Source of the DNA: Diphasiastrum complanatum
Lineage: Eukaryota; Streptophyta; Lycopodiopsida; Lycopodiales; Lycopodiaceae
Length of the DNA: 64,000 nt
Assembly (NCBI GenBank): GCA_029204225.1
Contig: CM055094.1
Location: 19,721,202 to 19,785,201, forward strand
Direction: 5' to 3'
Each line of letters begins with the position of its first letter. Position 1 is the first letter of the stretch. Positions 1-11,935 of the stretch are shown one piece after another. The notes beneath the pieces were generated by a model. It saw only the letters and a program-made list of their open reading frames with translations, was not told the origin of the DNA and ran no database searches. The translations under genes and the position numbers were made by a program.

Positions 1-395
1 TCCTGTTAGTTCAGATCCCAGATGATGAGAAAGTTTCTGTTGCTGACCCTCCTATGGCATCATCGTCTATTCAGTTAGCTATTAAGGATATCAGTCACTT
101 CCTTATCAACACCCTTGATAAGAAAAGTGACTTTATTGATGTAAATACTGATGTGCTTCGAGATTCTTTTTATGGCCAAAATACATCTGTTGATGAATCG
201 ATCCCTATAGAACAGTCTAAATGTCTTTTCAATTTGTCTGTATATTATATAAATGACGATGTATATTTTACTACAACTGGTTTATGTCAGTTTTTTGACT
301 ATCGTGAAGATGAGATTCTATGTTTATTATCCAGCACAATTTTCCAATATTTTTGTCAAAAGATCTTATGTTTAGAACATTCTAGGTTTTACTGA
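1..395 (+). CDS. Partial open frame, unknown; possible upstream exon of the Ulp1-type gene
   Basis: The frame is open from the left edge (from base 3) and stops at 393-395; the first ATG is at 54, so the real start probably lies outside the window. It encodes an acidic, Ser/Asp-rich stretch with no domain I recognise. It lies on the same strand as, and 1.9 kb upstream of, a Ulp1 terminal exon at 2295. The similar Asp/Ser-rich frame at 20829 also precedes a Ulp1 domain, so it could be an N-terminal exon of that gene. Similarity between the two is weak by eye. Function unknown. Confidence 0.3.
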   Translation, partial: LLVQIPDDEKVSVADPPMASSSIQLAIKDISHFLINTLDKKSDFIDVNTDVLRDSFYGQNTSVDESIPIEQSKCLFNLSVYYINDDVYFTTTGLCQFFDYREDEILCLLSSTIFQYFCQKILCLEHSRFY

Positions 396-514
396 TGGGA
401 ATGTTCCTTTAAGGAGCTCCCATTATTCATTGTATTCCACTTATATTGAACTTACTGATGGGAATGTTCCTTTAAGGAGCTCCCATTATTTATTGTATTC
501 CACTTATATTAAAC
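389..514. repeat. Tandem duplication, 2 x 63 bp
   Basis: Two adjacent 63-bp units start at 389 and 452, each opening with TTACTGATGGGAATG. I see about two mismatches between them. The first unit overlaps the stop of the open frame that ends at 395. Bases 515-739 after it show nothing I can name. Confidence 0.85.
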
Positions 515-739
515 TTTCATTGGTTCCTCCATGTTGTATATTTCAATGAAATGCTGCTCGTGCTTGCCAATGTGACTTCTCCATCTCTTGTGATGACCAT
601 ACACTCAAGCTTCCATATGTGTTTGCAAAAAATGATGTATGATCTCTTAGTATGCGCTACATATATCAAAATCCTAATGTTAGTCTTATGTTTGGATCTA
701 GATATATATGAAAAATTGAAAGCATCTTGAAGAATTTAT

Positions 740-2171
740 ACTAACCATCTAATGAGTGATGTGATCTTCTCCCCATGCTATTGATACTGCATTAACAAAC
801 TCGACACAAGTCATTTGGATAGCTTTCTTATCAATATCAGAGTATTTATCTTTTCTTAAAATAGCAATCATACTATCAAGCTTCTTCCATACATCAACTT
901 TTAGTACTCTGGTTTTGCCGTCTTTCTCGAAGTCCTGAGTGGCAGCAATAATATATGTCTAGATTGAGTGTTCAATATTAGAAGCCTTACCAGTATGATT
1001 TGATAAGATACGACGTGCTTTTGCTCCTCCTATGTTTGGCTTAGTTGGCATATTCCCATTCTTTCCTGAAAGCTTTTCATCTTTTTGAATTTTGACATGT
1101 CCCTTATGAAGTCCTGCTTTTGATAAAAATGTCTTCTAATCGAGAGATAGCTTCCTTTGCTAATGATGTTGGCTTAGTATTCTAAGCAAAAACTATATGA
1201 AGATAAATTATCTTTTCTATTAATCTAACTTCTGCATGAAAAGTGCAAACATGCACATTTTTCAAGGGATAGGCAGCACAGGCTTCCATTTTGAATCTGC
1301 ATATTCTCTAGTAATTCTTGCACTCCTAGTAACATCTTTTGCCATTTTCATGCAGTACAAACAAGGGTGTTTTGATGTAGCACCGTGAGAGACATTATAT
1401 ATACATTTCAATGTTTTCAAATCACTTGCTATGTGCCATTCAACATTGAAGTCTCGAACTCCTGGAACATTGAGAAGTCCTCCATCCATATGGTCCTTGA
1501 TGATCCTAGGATAAGATGTCCTTGAGAATATCCATGATAATATATCATGATCCTCCTTCAGCACCTGTCCAAAGAATTAATCAGACTTAGGTTACAATGA
1601 ATTAATACTATCCAATGATGATGTAATGTAATAATGAGGCTAGTTACCTGAAACGCTGCCAACCACCATATGTCATTTTCTGATTGGACATTGAATCTGA
1701 AATCTTCTTGGTCCTCTGTTTGTGATAGAGCACTATTCATGAGAGTTATACTAACCCTCTCCATCTTCTGCCCACAATTTTTGACTCATCTAACTTAAGT
1801 ACTATGATTATTTTGCCATTCACCTTTTCATAGGTTATATCATAGAATGTGATGATGTATCTCAGCAAGTAATTTAGATCAACAAATAAGCTGTTTGATG
1901 AATTATAGAATATTGATCTTCCATCAGTTTCATACACCTCCTCAATATGAAATGGAGTTCTAGTGATCTTATGCATACCTATGTTTAATGTATCCCTCTC
2001 TTTCTTCAAGTGATATGTCCTAGGGATTGTGACTTTTCTAATTTGAACTTGCTTAAAAGCTTCTCTAATTAGTTTAAATATTGTTGCATATTCTTCTCTG
2101 ATAATACCTGCAAAATCACAAGCACCCTGAACTAAAGTCTTATCTAAAATTTTTTGAATGTCCACCATCAT
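740..2171 (-). pseudogene. Broken multi-exon transposase-like gene, unnamed family (CLYC motif)
   Basis: Three coding blocks can be read on the minus strand. Block 1 (2171-1746) starts MMVDIQKIL, contains VDLNYLLRYI and ends near KLDESKIVGRRW. It continues, after a one-base frame change near 1760, into VSITLMNSAL...WWLAAFQ, ending at a GTAACT donor near 1648. A short intron ends at GGACAG, and block 2 (about 1563-1262) carries VEWHIASDLKTLKCIY followed by HPCLYCMK. Block 3 (about 1110-740) carries VWKKLDSMIAILRKDK and WGEDHITH, with one in-frame TAG. From memory, the succession KLDG-like/GRR, DLK and C-x2-C resembles large uncharacterised, probably transposon-borne protein families of corals, hydroids and algae; I cannot name the superfamily. 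A second piece of the same gene lies at 62816-63007. Frame change and stop make this copy inactive. Confidence 0.55.
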
Positions 2172-2294
2172 AGACTCTGTTATTTTACACTTTACATTTG
2201 AACTCCTATTGTTCTTATTTTTGGAATCATGATTAGTTTTCTATTTTGTTGATGTTTTTAGCCATTAACAATACATGAATGTTCTATCTTCCAG

Positions 2295-2438
2295 TTTACA
2301 CTTCTTGAGTACACATCAAGCCAGGTGTACAGATTTAGACAAGAAATTATCTTGAACATACTAGCTAGGGCATGGCTTCAGCCTCCCATTGTTGATGATG
2401 GTGCAAAGGATGATGTAATTATCCTAAATAAAGATTAG
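2295..2438 (+). pseudogene. Ulp1-type gene, orphan terminal exon
   Basis: A 48-codon terminal exon begins FTLLEYTSSQVYRF after a TTCCAG acceptor and ends at TAG 2436-2438. It matches, almost residue for residue, the last exon of the Ulp1-type gene at 20345-20482 (minus) and the tail at 22098 (plus). The preceding intron is cut near 2200, where the minus-strand transposase-like gene begins, so the catalytic exons are missing. It stands tail-to-tail with gene M, whose stop is 185 bp away; the same spacing recurs at 20.2 kb and 23.4 kb. Confidence 0.65.
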
Positions 2439-2623
2439 AACAAATACAGATAGCATAGAACAGAAATAGATTGCACATGTATAGAATTCATAGAAAAATA
2501 TACATTGATATATCAAATGCTGCTCCATTTTATGAATTGGGAGCACAAAATACATGTACTAATGCCCAACTTGGGCTTTCATTTATTGAATGAAAGAGTG
2601 TATACACAGATTTTTACTAAAGT

Positions 2624-3997
2624 TTATTTGAAGCTATTGTTCTCCCACAATGGTGATTGTTGTAGATAGATCTGCGGCAACACGTTATCAGCTCCTGTCT
2701 TTTTCGCATATGTGACATGACAAATATTAGTGAATGTGCAATTGTAAATGATGACATTTTCAGCTATTTTGTTTTAATTTGAAATGGCAATAAACATAAA
2801 GTACTTACGAGTCTTCCGTGGATGATAAATCTGAAATATGTTGGTAGATTGGTTTGTAATAGCATGAGCTCTGTTCTGATAAAATCAAGCTTCCAATGCT
2901 CTTCCACCTCAACCATAGTCAAATATTCCTCATTGTAGATAATGCTTATCTCCATTCGGTTTGTGTAACCATTTAGTTCAAAGTCTTGATCAGTGGTAGC
3001 CATGTACCTTCAGTTTTCTTGTATCTCTGATGGCTAAATGTGAGACTGAGCATTTGCTTTCTGATATGATAACAAAAGATCATTGGAGACTTTTTACTCC
3101 TGCATTCTATGTCATTATTTGTTTTACTATCCCAGCCTTGATCCATGAGATCTGACAAAGTCTCATATGATAAATCCTTGCAAACAAATAAAGTTGGTGT
3201 CCACGAACACTAGCACTCGAGAAAAAATCAACAAATGTATGCAATGAGATAAACCAACTCAGGTGAACAATTTTCGAGCCTGTGCTTATCTTCATAGCAT
3301 TTTTAATATCAATGAGTAGCTTGCATCTTGAGGATTCAGAAACAATACTGTCAGGAGTAGGCCACTCATCACTTTGAAAACTAGGCAATGGAATTGCTTC
3401 GAGCTTGCCAAAACCTCCATCTGTTTGTGGTGTATATAAAGATTCATAAAAACAGATACCACAATCTGCAAGTTCCTTTGGACTTCTTCCTTTGTATTGT
3501 AGCTTTCCAACATGAGAGTGAATCACGTCTAATATTCCTGCAAGTGATTGTGCGGGCTCCCATTCACTTATGCATGATGGATATAAAGCTGAAAGAAAAA
3601 AACAATATTGAAGCATTTAAATCATAATCATCAGTAAAGGAAATCACCTATGATTGTTGTAGAGTGCATATGTTTTGATATACTTACAATTACATTTTTG
3701 ATGATCATGAGGATTGATATCATGTACTTTGATTTCTGAATGCATATATACATGTTGCACTAAGACTTCTGATATCGATTGACCTCCCGGGGTAGTCTTA
3801 AACTCCAAAATTTTTGCTTTTCAATAAGATTTGTAAGTCATTTTTGCTCTTTTCTTTTGTCAAAAATTGCCCTTTGATGATGGATGCATCAATACCCATG
3901 AGTTCTTCGTATATTTTGTTGGCTTCCAGTTATTAGCTTCATCTTTCTCATTGTAAAGAATCACAGAATCGATTGTAGATCTGGGTCTCCTCGCCAT
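2624..3997 (-). pseudogene. Gene M, copy 1 (three exons, nonsense-mutated)
   Basis: Three exons can be drawn: 3997-3688, 3588-2809 and 2671-2624. Donors are GTAAGTAT and GTAAGTAC; acceptors are CAG|CTT and CAG|ATC. The product would start MARRPRSTID, carry a WK-rich exon 1, a middle region (EWEPAQSLAG, CGICFYESLY, FVDFFSSASVR) and end LIYLQQSPLWENNSFK. The stretch LDFIRTELMLLQTNLPTYFRF followed by G-R-L, near the end, has the spacing of a small ubiquitin-like fold, which is only inference. This copy has two TGA codons in exon 1 (Arg to stop, Trp to stop) and a one-base deletion in exon 2 near 2992, so it is dead. The deletion and the Arg stop are shared with copy 3 at 23.5-24.9 kb. Function unknown; probably cargo of a mobile element. 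Confidence 0.6.
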
Positions 3998-4440
3998 TGC
4001 TATTTTCAAAGCTTGGGCGCCAAAAATCTCTCTGATATGTTACTTGATTTTAATTTTTCGTATCACATTTAATCTAATGTGAATGCCAACATAGTCACAG
4101 TTACTGCGTATACCATATTTTATGTAACTATACATACTGTATTTCTATAACTGTAACTAGTATAGCTAGAAAATTTCATTATACTAACCAACATAGTCAA
4201 GTAAATTTAACTTGAGGTATTGACATTGGGCAGATTAGCACATGTCGGGCAGGAAGAAGAAACCAATGGGATAAGTCCATGCTGCCCGGACACAAATTCA
4301 AAGTTTTCTATATTGCATTTTTATTTCTCAGTTAATTTGAACTATGTTACGTAGATTTCAAATCTGTGCATTTTGATTGGGCCTAGTGACGGTCGAAACG
4401 AAAAAAAAAAAAAAAAAAGTATCTTTTTAAAGGGTCTTTT
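3998..4440. repeat. Upstream/terminal region of the gene M element, copy 1
   Basis: This non-coding stretch is repeated beside gene M at 18340-18777 (inverted) and 24871-25300. All three share a block near GGGCCTRGTGACGGTCGAAAC and an oligo-A/T run, and then diverge at about 4445, 18330 and 25310. The divergence points are candidates for an element end. I saw no clear terminal inverted repeat. Confidence 0.6.
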
Positions 4441-4449
4441 TTAATTTTG

Positions 4450-7390
4450 GAAATCCTCTAATGGCGGCTTCGGTCTTTTTCCCATCCGATCTCATACTAC
4501 CATCCAGCTGGTATGTTGATTCATCTTGTCCTACAACATCGCCATCTCCATCCTTATCCCTTGGCCTTTGTTCGGAATTTCCTGCTTGGGCCTTGTATGA
4601 AGTGTTTTATAGTTGGTTCACTTTATCCAAGAACTTTTGCAGGTCCTTCGTCATTTTTTTCAATTTCTCCTCGTACTCTTGAATGACTTTTTCTTGTTTT
4701 TCGGCGGCTCGCTTGAAATTTATTGTGTTAGCCTCCCTCTCTTGGATAAGTCTCACATACTTCTCCATCCTTATTACTACGGCTTGAGGGGGTTGTATTT
4801 GAATGTCTTTCGGCTTCACTAGAGGGACATCAACCATCATTGCTCCAGATGACCCATCACGAACTTGGTCGATCAGCTCCTCTGATACTTAAGTTGATCT
4901 TGGACTTCATTTAGCTCTTTGGCTTGTTGCCCCATGGTGGATCATAGATCTTCTACTTGTATTTTCTCCTCCTCTTCCTCATCATCTTTCTTTTTTATTT
5001 GTCTTTTCTACTCCGTTATGATTTGCTCTTGCTGCTTGATTTTATTTTCCAACTCTTTGTGTTGGCTCATCAACCAATGCAAGTGATAGCTAGTCTCTGA
5101 TAAACTTAGTATGGAGCACTTGGCCGCCTTTGAGAGTTCCTTGGGAGGGACAAGGATGGGATATTTGTCAAAGGTGTGGTGTGGTGGGGTGGCGTTAGCC
5201 CAAGAAAGGTGCTTGAGAGAGTGGGGGTTGTAAGGGAAATGATTGAGAGATAGAAACGGTGGTAGTAGATGCGAGGGTAAGGGATGGAGTGGCAAGTTGG
5301 GTAGAGGTGGCAATGGTATCTGGTAAGGGTTGGCCTCCCCCAAGCTGATCTTCCTTCCTTTCGTCGATGTTGACATCCTCTTCTAACAAGTCTTTGGCAT
5401 CAAAATAGGCCGACATGTCCATAATGTGGAGCTGACGACCGGTGGAATAATCTGGGAATCCACAACTGTGTCATCCGCTATGGTGGTAACTGCAGCATCT
5501 ATGGCATGAGTTGGTGATGATTGTTGTTGTGCTGCCATATCTGATGAGGAGCTTGTGTCTTGTGATTCTTCTAACCCAAATGTATTCTGTGGAGATTGTG
5601 GCTGCTTTTTTGGATTTGGGCTTGCATAGGAGCTTCTCGCCTTCAGACTCCATATCATCTGAGTCTGTTTCATCTGATGAAGCATGACACTTTGCTTGTA
5701 TCTTGGTCCTTTGCTTGGATTGTTATGTTGGTGGTGGCTGGACCAGTGTGGTGGTGTCTTCATGTTGAGCAGAAGACTCTTCAGCAGAATGATCCTTCAC
5801 CTGTGACAAAGAGAACATGGGTGTCTTTCTTGATGTAAGGTTTGCTAGGCTGGCCTTTTGGTGCTTTGTAGTTGGCCCTTGTTGAGAGGAGGAACTCTTC
5901 CTCTTTTGAGAAGCCGGTTGCATGGAATCTATTGCATTAGTAGGCTTGGAAGTAGTGTTTGTCTTCTTGGCTGGTTCTGAGGGAGTCTCCCAAGATTTTA
6001 TCTGCTAGCATCAACTGGTCTCGAACTCGAGGTCGGTGGCTCAACTACTGCAAAGTGACATCTATTAGAAGATAGCCCAATAACGTGGAGGTTTGCTTGT
6101 TCTTGATATAGTCATGGAGGCAGTTGGAAGCAAACTGGGCCCAGTCATAAAGGTTCTCATTGTGTAGTCTAGAATCAGCCATCATGTGGAATAGTTTCAT
6201 GGGGATAGGCATGATCTTGGACCTATAGTACTGTGTATATTTCATCAGATAGGCGCATGCAGCAACTAAGGGCTTATCATTTATGAATTCGATACGGTAA
6301 CCATCTTTTGTTTCCATTTCTCCTCTGAGGGGTCTATGTATTTGAAGTATGCCTTTGCGAGGGTCCTACTGACTGTGTTTGGCCCCCAGGAAGCTAAATG
6401 TATTGAGGTCTAATATAAACAAAATTTTGGTTAGGAGGTAACATGAACTGGGAAGATCTGCTAGTGTAGTTATAAGATGCATAGGCAATATGCAATAGAA
6501 ATGGGCTCTGATAGCCACTGAAAGGAAGAAGTTGGAACTCTATGTGGCTCAGGAGTGGGTGTGCCTCCCGGTACCAAGTGTTCATCTCAGAGATATCAAG
6601 TCTTTCCATGGTGATGTCAAGTTTGTCTTGAGTTGGGTCATCAAAACTAGAAGATGTTGTGGCATACATGTTTTGGACTTGGTTGATGACTCTGTTGAAG
6701 GTTCGGCTCTAGTAACAGACAAGTGGAGTCTCGGCTCGGTCGACTGTAGAGGGCTTCGTATCGGTCGACTTTTGATGTCGACTTTTGATGGACTCGACTA
6801 GATCAACTTTGTATGTAGAGTATGGACACTCATCTTGGTCCACAGTGAATGCAGAGTATGGACACTCGGCTCGGTCCACAGTGAATGTAGAGTATGAGGG
6901 CTCTGTGAGCAGTGTATGTAGAGTATTGCTCGAGAGTGTATGGAGACTAGAAATTTGTGGAAAAATTTGGAGCAATGTCTCTCTGATATGATCTGAAAAC
7001 GATGATGTTTCTTTGCAATAATGTACTAGTAGCAAGCTTTCAACCCAAATCGATGTTGATTGTGTGGTTTTGACAAGCTTCAGTAGCACTACCCCTCAGC
7101 ATTTGCCTCGTGCTAGATGTGACGATTTTTGTGTAATGTAGCAAATCTCGGCAGCATAGGGTTTTTGAAAATGGATGATGATGGCGCTTTGGATCCGTGG
7201 TGGATGTATGTAGAGGTGTCCAAGGATGCGAAGGAATAATCAAGCATGGTCGTAGCAAATGATAGATCGCCACTAAAAGTTTGAAAATCAATCCTTTGGA
7301 GCTATAGCTTTTCAAAGCTTCTGAATTCCATTTTCATGCATGAAGAAGGAAGTGCCAGCATCAAATCTTCTCCCATCAGAGTTTGTGTTC
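4450..7390 (-). pseudogene. RF1 repeat gene, copy A (most complete)
   Basis: Minus-strand blocks in order: an N-terminal part at 7315-6709; a 36-bp tandem repeat coding D-R-A-E-C-P-Y-S-A-F-T-V-like units (about 6790-6900); a conserved core (ITMERLDISEMNTW, FMLPPNQNFVYI, GYRIEFINDKPL, MKLFHMMADSRLHNEN, YDWAQFASNCLHDYIKNKQ) at 6670-6045; a Ser/Pro/Lys-rich stretch (5930-5010); and a coiled-coil tail (RMEKYVRLIQEREANTI, 4840-4607). Frame changes and stops separate the blocks. The core recurs at least seven times in this window. I do not recognise the family; the repeat number and the Gag-like layout (core, basic/Pro-rich, coiled coil) suggest a transposon structural protein, but this is inference. 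Confidence 0.55.
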
Positions 7391-8300
7391 ATTATCTAAA
7401 AAGCATGCATGGCAGCATGGCAACAAAGCGTGATATTGTGATTTTTTGTAATGTTCTTTGGAGATTGTGCGGCTGCTTTCTTGGATATGGGCTTGCGTAG
7501 GAGCTTCTCACCTTCAGACTCCATATCATCTGAGTCTGTTTCATCTGATAAAGGATGTCACTTTGCTTGTAGCATAGTCCTTTGCTTGGATTGTTGTGTT
7601 GGTGGTGGTTGGACCAGTGTGGTGGTGTCTTCATGTTGAGCAGAAGACTCTTCAGTAGAATGATCCTTCACCTGTGACAAAGACAACATGGGTGCCTTTC
7701 TCGATGTAAGGTTCAGTAGGCTGGCCTTTTGGTGCTTGGTAGTTGGCCCTTGTTAAGAGGAGGAACTCTTCCTCTTTTGAGAAGCCGGTTGCATGGAATC
7801 TATTGCATTAGGCCTAGAAGTAGAATTTGTCTTCTTGGCTGGTTTTGAGGGAGTATCCCAAGCTTTTATCAGCCAGCATCAACTAGTCTCAAACTCGAGG
7901 TCGGTGGCTCAACTCCTGCAAAGTGACATCTATCAGAAGATAGCCCAATAACGTGGAGGTTTTCTTGTTCTTGATATAGTCATGGAGGCAGTTGGAAGCA
8001 AACTGGGCCCAGTCATGGTTCTGATTGTGTGGTCTAGAATCTGCCATCATGTGGAATAGTTTCATGGGGATAGGCATGATCTTAGACCTATAACGTTGTG
8101 TATATTTCGTCAGATAGGTGCATACAGTAGCTAAAGGCTTATCATTTATGAACTCGATATGGTAACCAACGTTGTTTTTCCATTTGTCCACTGAGGGGTC
8201 TATGTACTTGAAGTATGTTATGGATTCAATTTTTTTTAGGGTCCTACTGACTGTGTTTGGTCCCCTAGGGAAGCCAAATGTATTGAGGTCAGCTCCAGAA
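7391..8300 (-). pseudogene. RF1 repeat gene, copy B (middle part only)
   Basis: It holds the basic/Ser-rich module (7634-7392) and the core module GYHIEFINDKPL...CLHDYIKNKK (8191-7889), then breaks at about 8300 into a copia-like scrap. The N-terminal and coiled-coil modules are absent. This copy, together with its junction, was later duplicated as copy D. Confidence 0.55.
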
Positions 8301-9024
8301 ATAAGGATCTCACTTATTAACTAGGGTTAGGGTTGCCTTGGGATCCGCAAACCCTCCAACAGTAATTTTGCTAACTAAGAGCAGATTTTTTGTCAAATTT
8401 GAAACGTGGAAAATCATTGGACAACAACTTGATTTCACCTTTCTGAAACAAGTTTTCATTTTTGTAGATTTTTCTTCGCACTCCTTTGATATTTTCCTTG
8501 ATTCCTCTTCCAAATAATATATTCTTTGCATTGAATGTGCATTCCCATAGAGCATCAAATTCCCATAGTAACCCAAAAGGCCATTTTTACCATGACACAT
8601 ATAGATTATTAACTGACTCACCGAATGAAAATTTGGATGTTGCAATGAACATGGATCAATAAGATACAATGTTCTTGATGACCATAAATCTACATGCTTT
8701 AGCTTTTCCTCCCTGTATCGGACCATATCAGAAGTTGACAATTTGGGTTGCTTTGAATTTTTTGTCCTGAGCGGAGCATATTCTGATGACAGATCCACAT
8801 GAAGATGATAAAGCTTTATCATCAGTACAGTAGTATAGTAACAAACAACACAATGACAGTAACAAAGCTGGAGATGGTGCTAACTTCTCTGCTGGAGATA
8901 GAGATGGCGCTAAACACTTGTTTTTGACCCTGGAGATAGAGATGGCGTAGGCTTTTTTCAAAAATGTCACTCCTAATTCAAATTTTTGAGTGTTTCCAAC
9001 TAATGGGAGAGAATATTTCAGCAT
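8301..9024 (-). pseudogene. Ty1/copia-like scrap (region after protease)
   Basis: Minus-strand frames give FHVSNLTKNLLLVSKI near 8420-8350. This fits the copia segment just downstream of the protease (consensus V-L-Y-V-P-x-L-x-K-N-L-L-S-V). The rest of the 170-codon frame (8822-8310) and the 98-codon frame (9024-8728) carry no motif I can name. Weak call. Bases 9025-9220 show nothing. Confidence 0.35.
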
Positions 9025-9224
9025 TTTGAAAATTATATTTTAACTATGGTTAAGCCGCAGTGAAGTTTGATGTGACTAAACTAAGGTGCATTCATTTACA
9101 TGGAAAGTAGTGCGGCCAGATGCGTAAAGAAGTTAGAAAATGATATTATAATTACTTTATAGTTATTTTCTCTCTCCTACATGGCATTTCTTATAGGGCC
9201 CTCTTTGGGCCCATATTTTCTCAA

Positions 9225-10780
9225 ATGCTAGAATCAACCATCATGTGGAAAAGTTTCATGGGGATACTCGTGATCTTGGACCTATAGCGCTGTGTATTTT
9301 TCGTTAGATAGGCGCATGGAGCAGCTAAGGGCTTATCATTTATGACCTCGATACGACAACCATCTCTTTTTTTCCATTTGTCCACTAAGGGGTCTATGTA
9401 TTTAAAGTATGCTATGGATTCAATCTTTTTGAGGGTCCTACTGACTGTTTTTGGTCCCCTAGGAAAGCCAAATGTATTGAGGTCAGGGATGATATAAACA
9501 AAATTTTGGCTAGGAGGTAACATGAACTGGAAACATCTGTCGGTGTGGTTATAAGATGCATACGCAATATGCAATAGAAATTGGCCCTAATAGCCACTGA
9601 AAGGAGGAAGTTGGAACTTTATGTGGCTCAGGAATTGGTGTGCCTCCTGGTACCAAGTGTTCATCTCAGAGATATCGAGGCTTTCCATGGTGATGTCAAT
9701 TTTGTCTTGAGTTGGGTCATCAGAACTGAAAGATGTTGTGGCAGACATGTTTTGGACTCGGTTGATGACTCTGTTGAAGGTTCGGCTCTGGTAACAGACA
9801 AGTGGAGTCCCGGCTCAGTCGACTATGGAGGGCTTCGGATCAGTCAACTTTTGATGAACTCGGATCGGTCAACTTTGTATGCAGAGAGAGGACCCAGACA
9901 CTCTAATCGAGACATATGGAGTATTGCATGTCTATGTGACGGATATAGGCAGGAAGACTACATGAAGAGATGTGATCTATTTATAGTTGACCTGCGTGGG
10001 AGTTGCATGGTTTCATGCACAGGACTCTACTTTGTATATAATGAGGTGGAGATTCTCCCGTCGACATATTGGATTTAGGTTTCTCTCTTCTCGTCTTGCT
10101 TCACTGGCATGGCTTGGGGGCTATATCCAAGTTTGATCTAGGATTGGTTGGGCGGTTTGGCTCCATAGTCTCTCCTATTATGTTCTCCTATCCTCATCCT
10201 AGGGGTTATCCTTGAATGCAGAGTATGGATGCTCGGCTCGGTCCACAGTGAATTTAGAGTATGGGGGCTCAGCTCTATGAGCAGTGTATGTAGAGTATTG
10301 CTCGGTAGTGTATGGAGACTAGAAATTTGCGAAAAAATTTGGAGCAGTGTCGCTCTGATAGGATGTGGAAACGATGATGTTTCTTCGCAATAACGTGCTA
10401 GCATTGAGCTTTCAACCCAAATCGGTGTCTAATGTGTGGTTTTGACAAGCTCCAGTAGCACTACCCCTCATCATTTGGCTTGTGCTAGATGTGACAATTT
10501 TGTGTAATGTAGCAGATCTCAGTAGCTTAGGGTTTTTGAAAATGGATGATGATGGCGCTCTAGATCCATGGTGGATGTATGTACATGGTGTCCAAGGATG
10601 CGAAGGAGTAATCAAGCACGGTCGTAGCGAATGACAGAATGCCACTAAAAGATGGAAAATTGATCCTTTGAAGCTATAGCCTTTCAAAGCTTATGAATTC
10701 CATTTCCATGCTTGAAGAAGGAAGTGCTAGCATCAAATCTTCTCCCATCAGAGTTTATTTTCATTTCCTAAAAAGTTGCA
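9225..10780 (-). pseudogene. RF1 repeat gene, copy C
   Basis: The N-terminal modules (10687-10138) and the first half of the core (9574-9221, with YIIPDLNTFGFPRGP) remain. The copy is truncated on its 3' side at about 9225 and is interrupted near 9880-10140 by unrelated sequence. It has several frame changes. Confidence 0.5.
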
Positions 10781-10889
10781 TGGCAGCATGGCAATAAAGC
10801 GTGGTATTGTGACTTTTTGTAATGTTCTGCAACATTTGCTTACATACATAGCTACACCAAATGATAAAATTAAGGAGCAATGATGGAGT

Positions 10890-11935
10890 TGCAACTGAAT
10901 TCGGTGGAATAATCTAGGAATCCACAACTATGTCATTAGCTATGGTGATAACTGCAGCATCTATGGCCCATGCGTCGGTGATGATTGTTGTTGTGATGTC
11001 ATATATGATGAGGAGCTCATGTCTTGTGATTCTTTTGACCCAAATGTATTTTGTGGAGATTGTGTGGCTGCTTTCTTGGATCTGGGCTTGTGTAGGAGTT
11101 TCTCGCCTTCAGACTCCATATCATCTGAGTCTGTTTCATCTGATGAAGGATGTCGCTTCGCTTGTAGCATAGTCCTTTGCTTGGATTGTTATGTTGGTGG
11201 TGGCTGGACCAGTGTGGTGGTGTCTTCATGTTGAGCAGAAGACTCTTCAGCAGAATGATCCTTCACCTGTGACAAAGAGAACATGGGTGCCTTTCTCGAT
11301 GTAAGGTTCGCTAGGCTGGCCTTTTGGTGCTTGGTAGTTGGCCCTTGTTAAGAGGAGGAACTCTTCCTCTTTTGAGAAGCCGGTTGCATGGAATCTATTG
11401 CATTAGGCCTAGAAGTATAATTTGTCTTCTTGGCTGGTTTTGAGGGAGTCTCCTAAGCTTTTATTAGCCAGCATCAACTAGTCTCAAACTCGAGGTCGGT
11501 GGCTCAACTCCTGCAAAGTGACATCTAGAGAATTTGATATAGATTGGCTTCAATTGAGAGTTCTAGAAAAGAGATTGAGAGGTTTGCTTGTTCTTGATAT
11601 AGTCATGGAGGCAGTTGGAAGCAAACTGGGCCCAGTCATGGTTCTGATTGTGTGGTCTAGAATCTGCCATCATGTGGAATAGTTTCATGGGGATAGGCAT
11701 GATCTTAGACCTATAACGTTGTGTATATTTCGTCAGATAGGTGCATACAGTAGCTAAAGGCTTATCATTTATGAACTCGATATGGTAACCAACGTTGTTT
11801 TTCCATTTGTCCACTGAGGGGTCTATGTACTTGAAGTATGTTATGGATTCAATTTTTTTTAGGGTCCTACTGACTGTGTTTGGTCCCCTAGGGAAGCCAA
11901 ATGTATTGAGGTCAGCTCCAGAAATAAGGATCTCA
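10890..11935 (-). pseudogene. RF1 repeat gene, copy D (duplicate of copy B)
   Basis: It is nearly identical to copy B over the basic/Ser-rich module and core. About 50 bp near 11526-11580 are replaced by unrelated sequence, removing the end of the core (compare 7925-7960). Confidence 0.55.

Noticed and set aside
10350..10372. TATCAGAGC-like primer site inside RF1 N-terminal modules (also at 61250 and 53866)
   Set aside because: The match lacks the TGG start, is not next to a TG...CA repeat, and the sequence is part of a conserved coding-like block.
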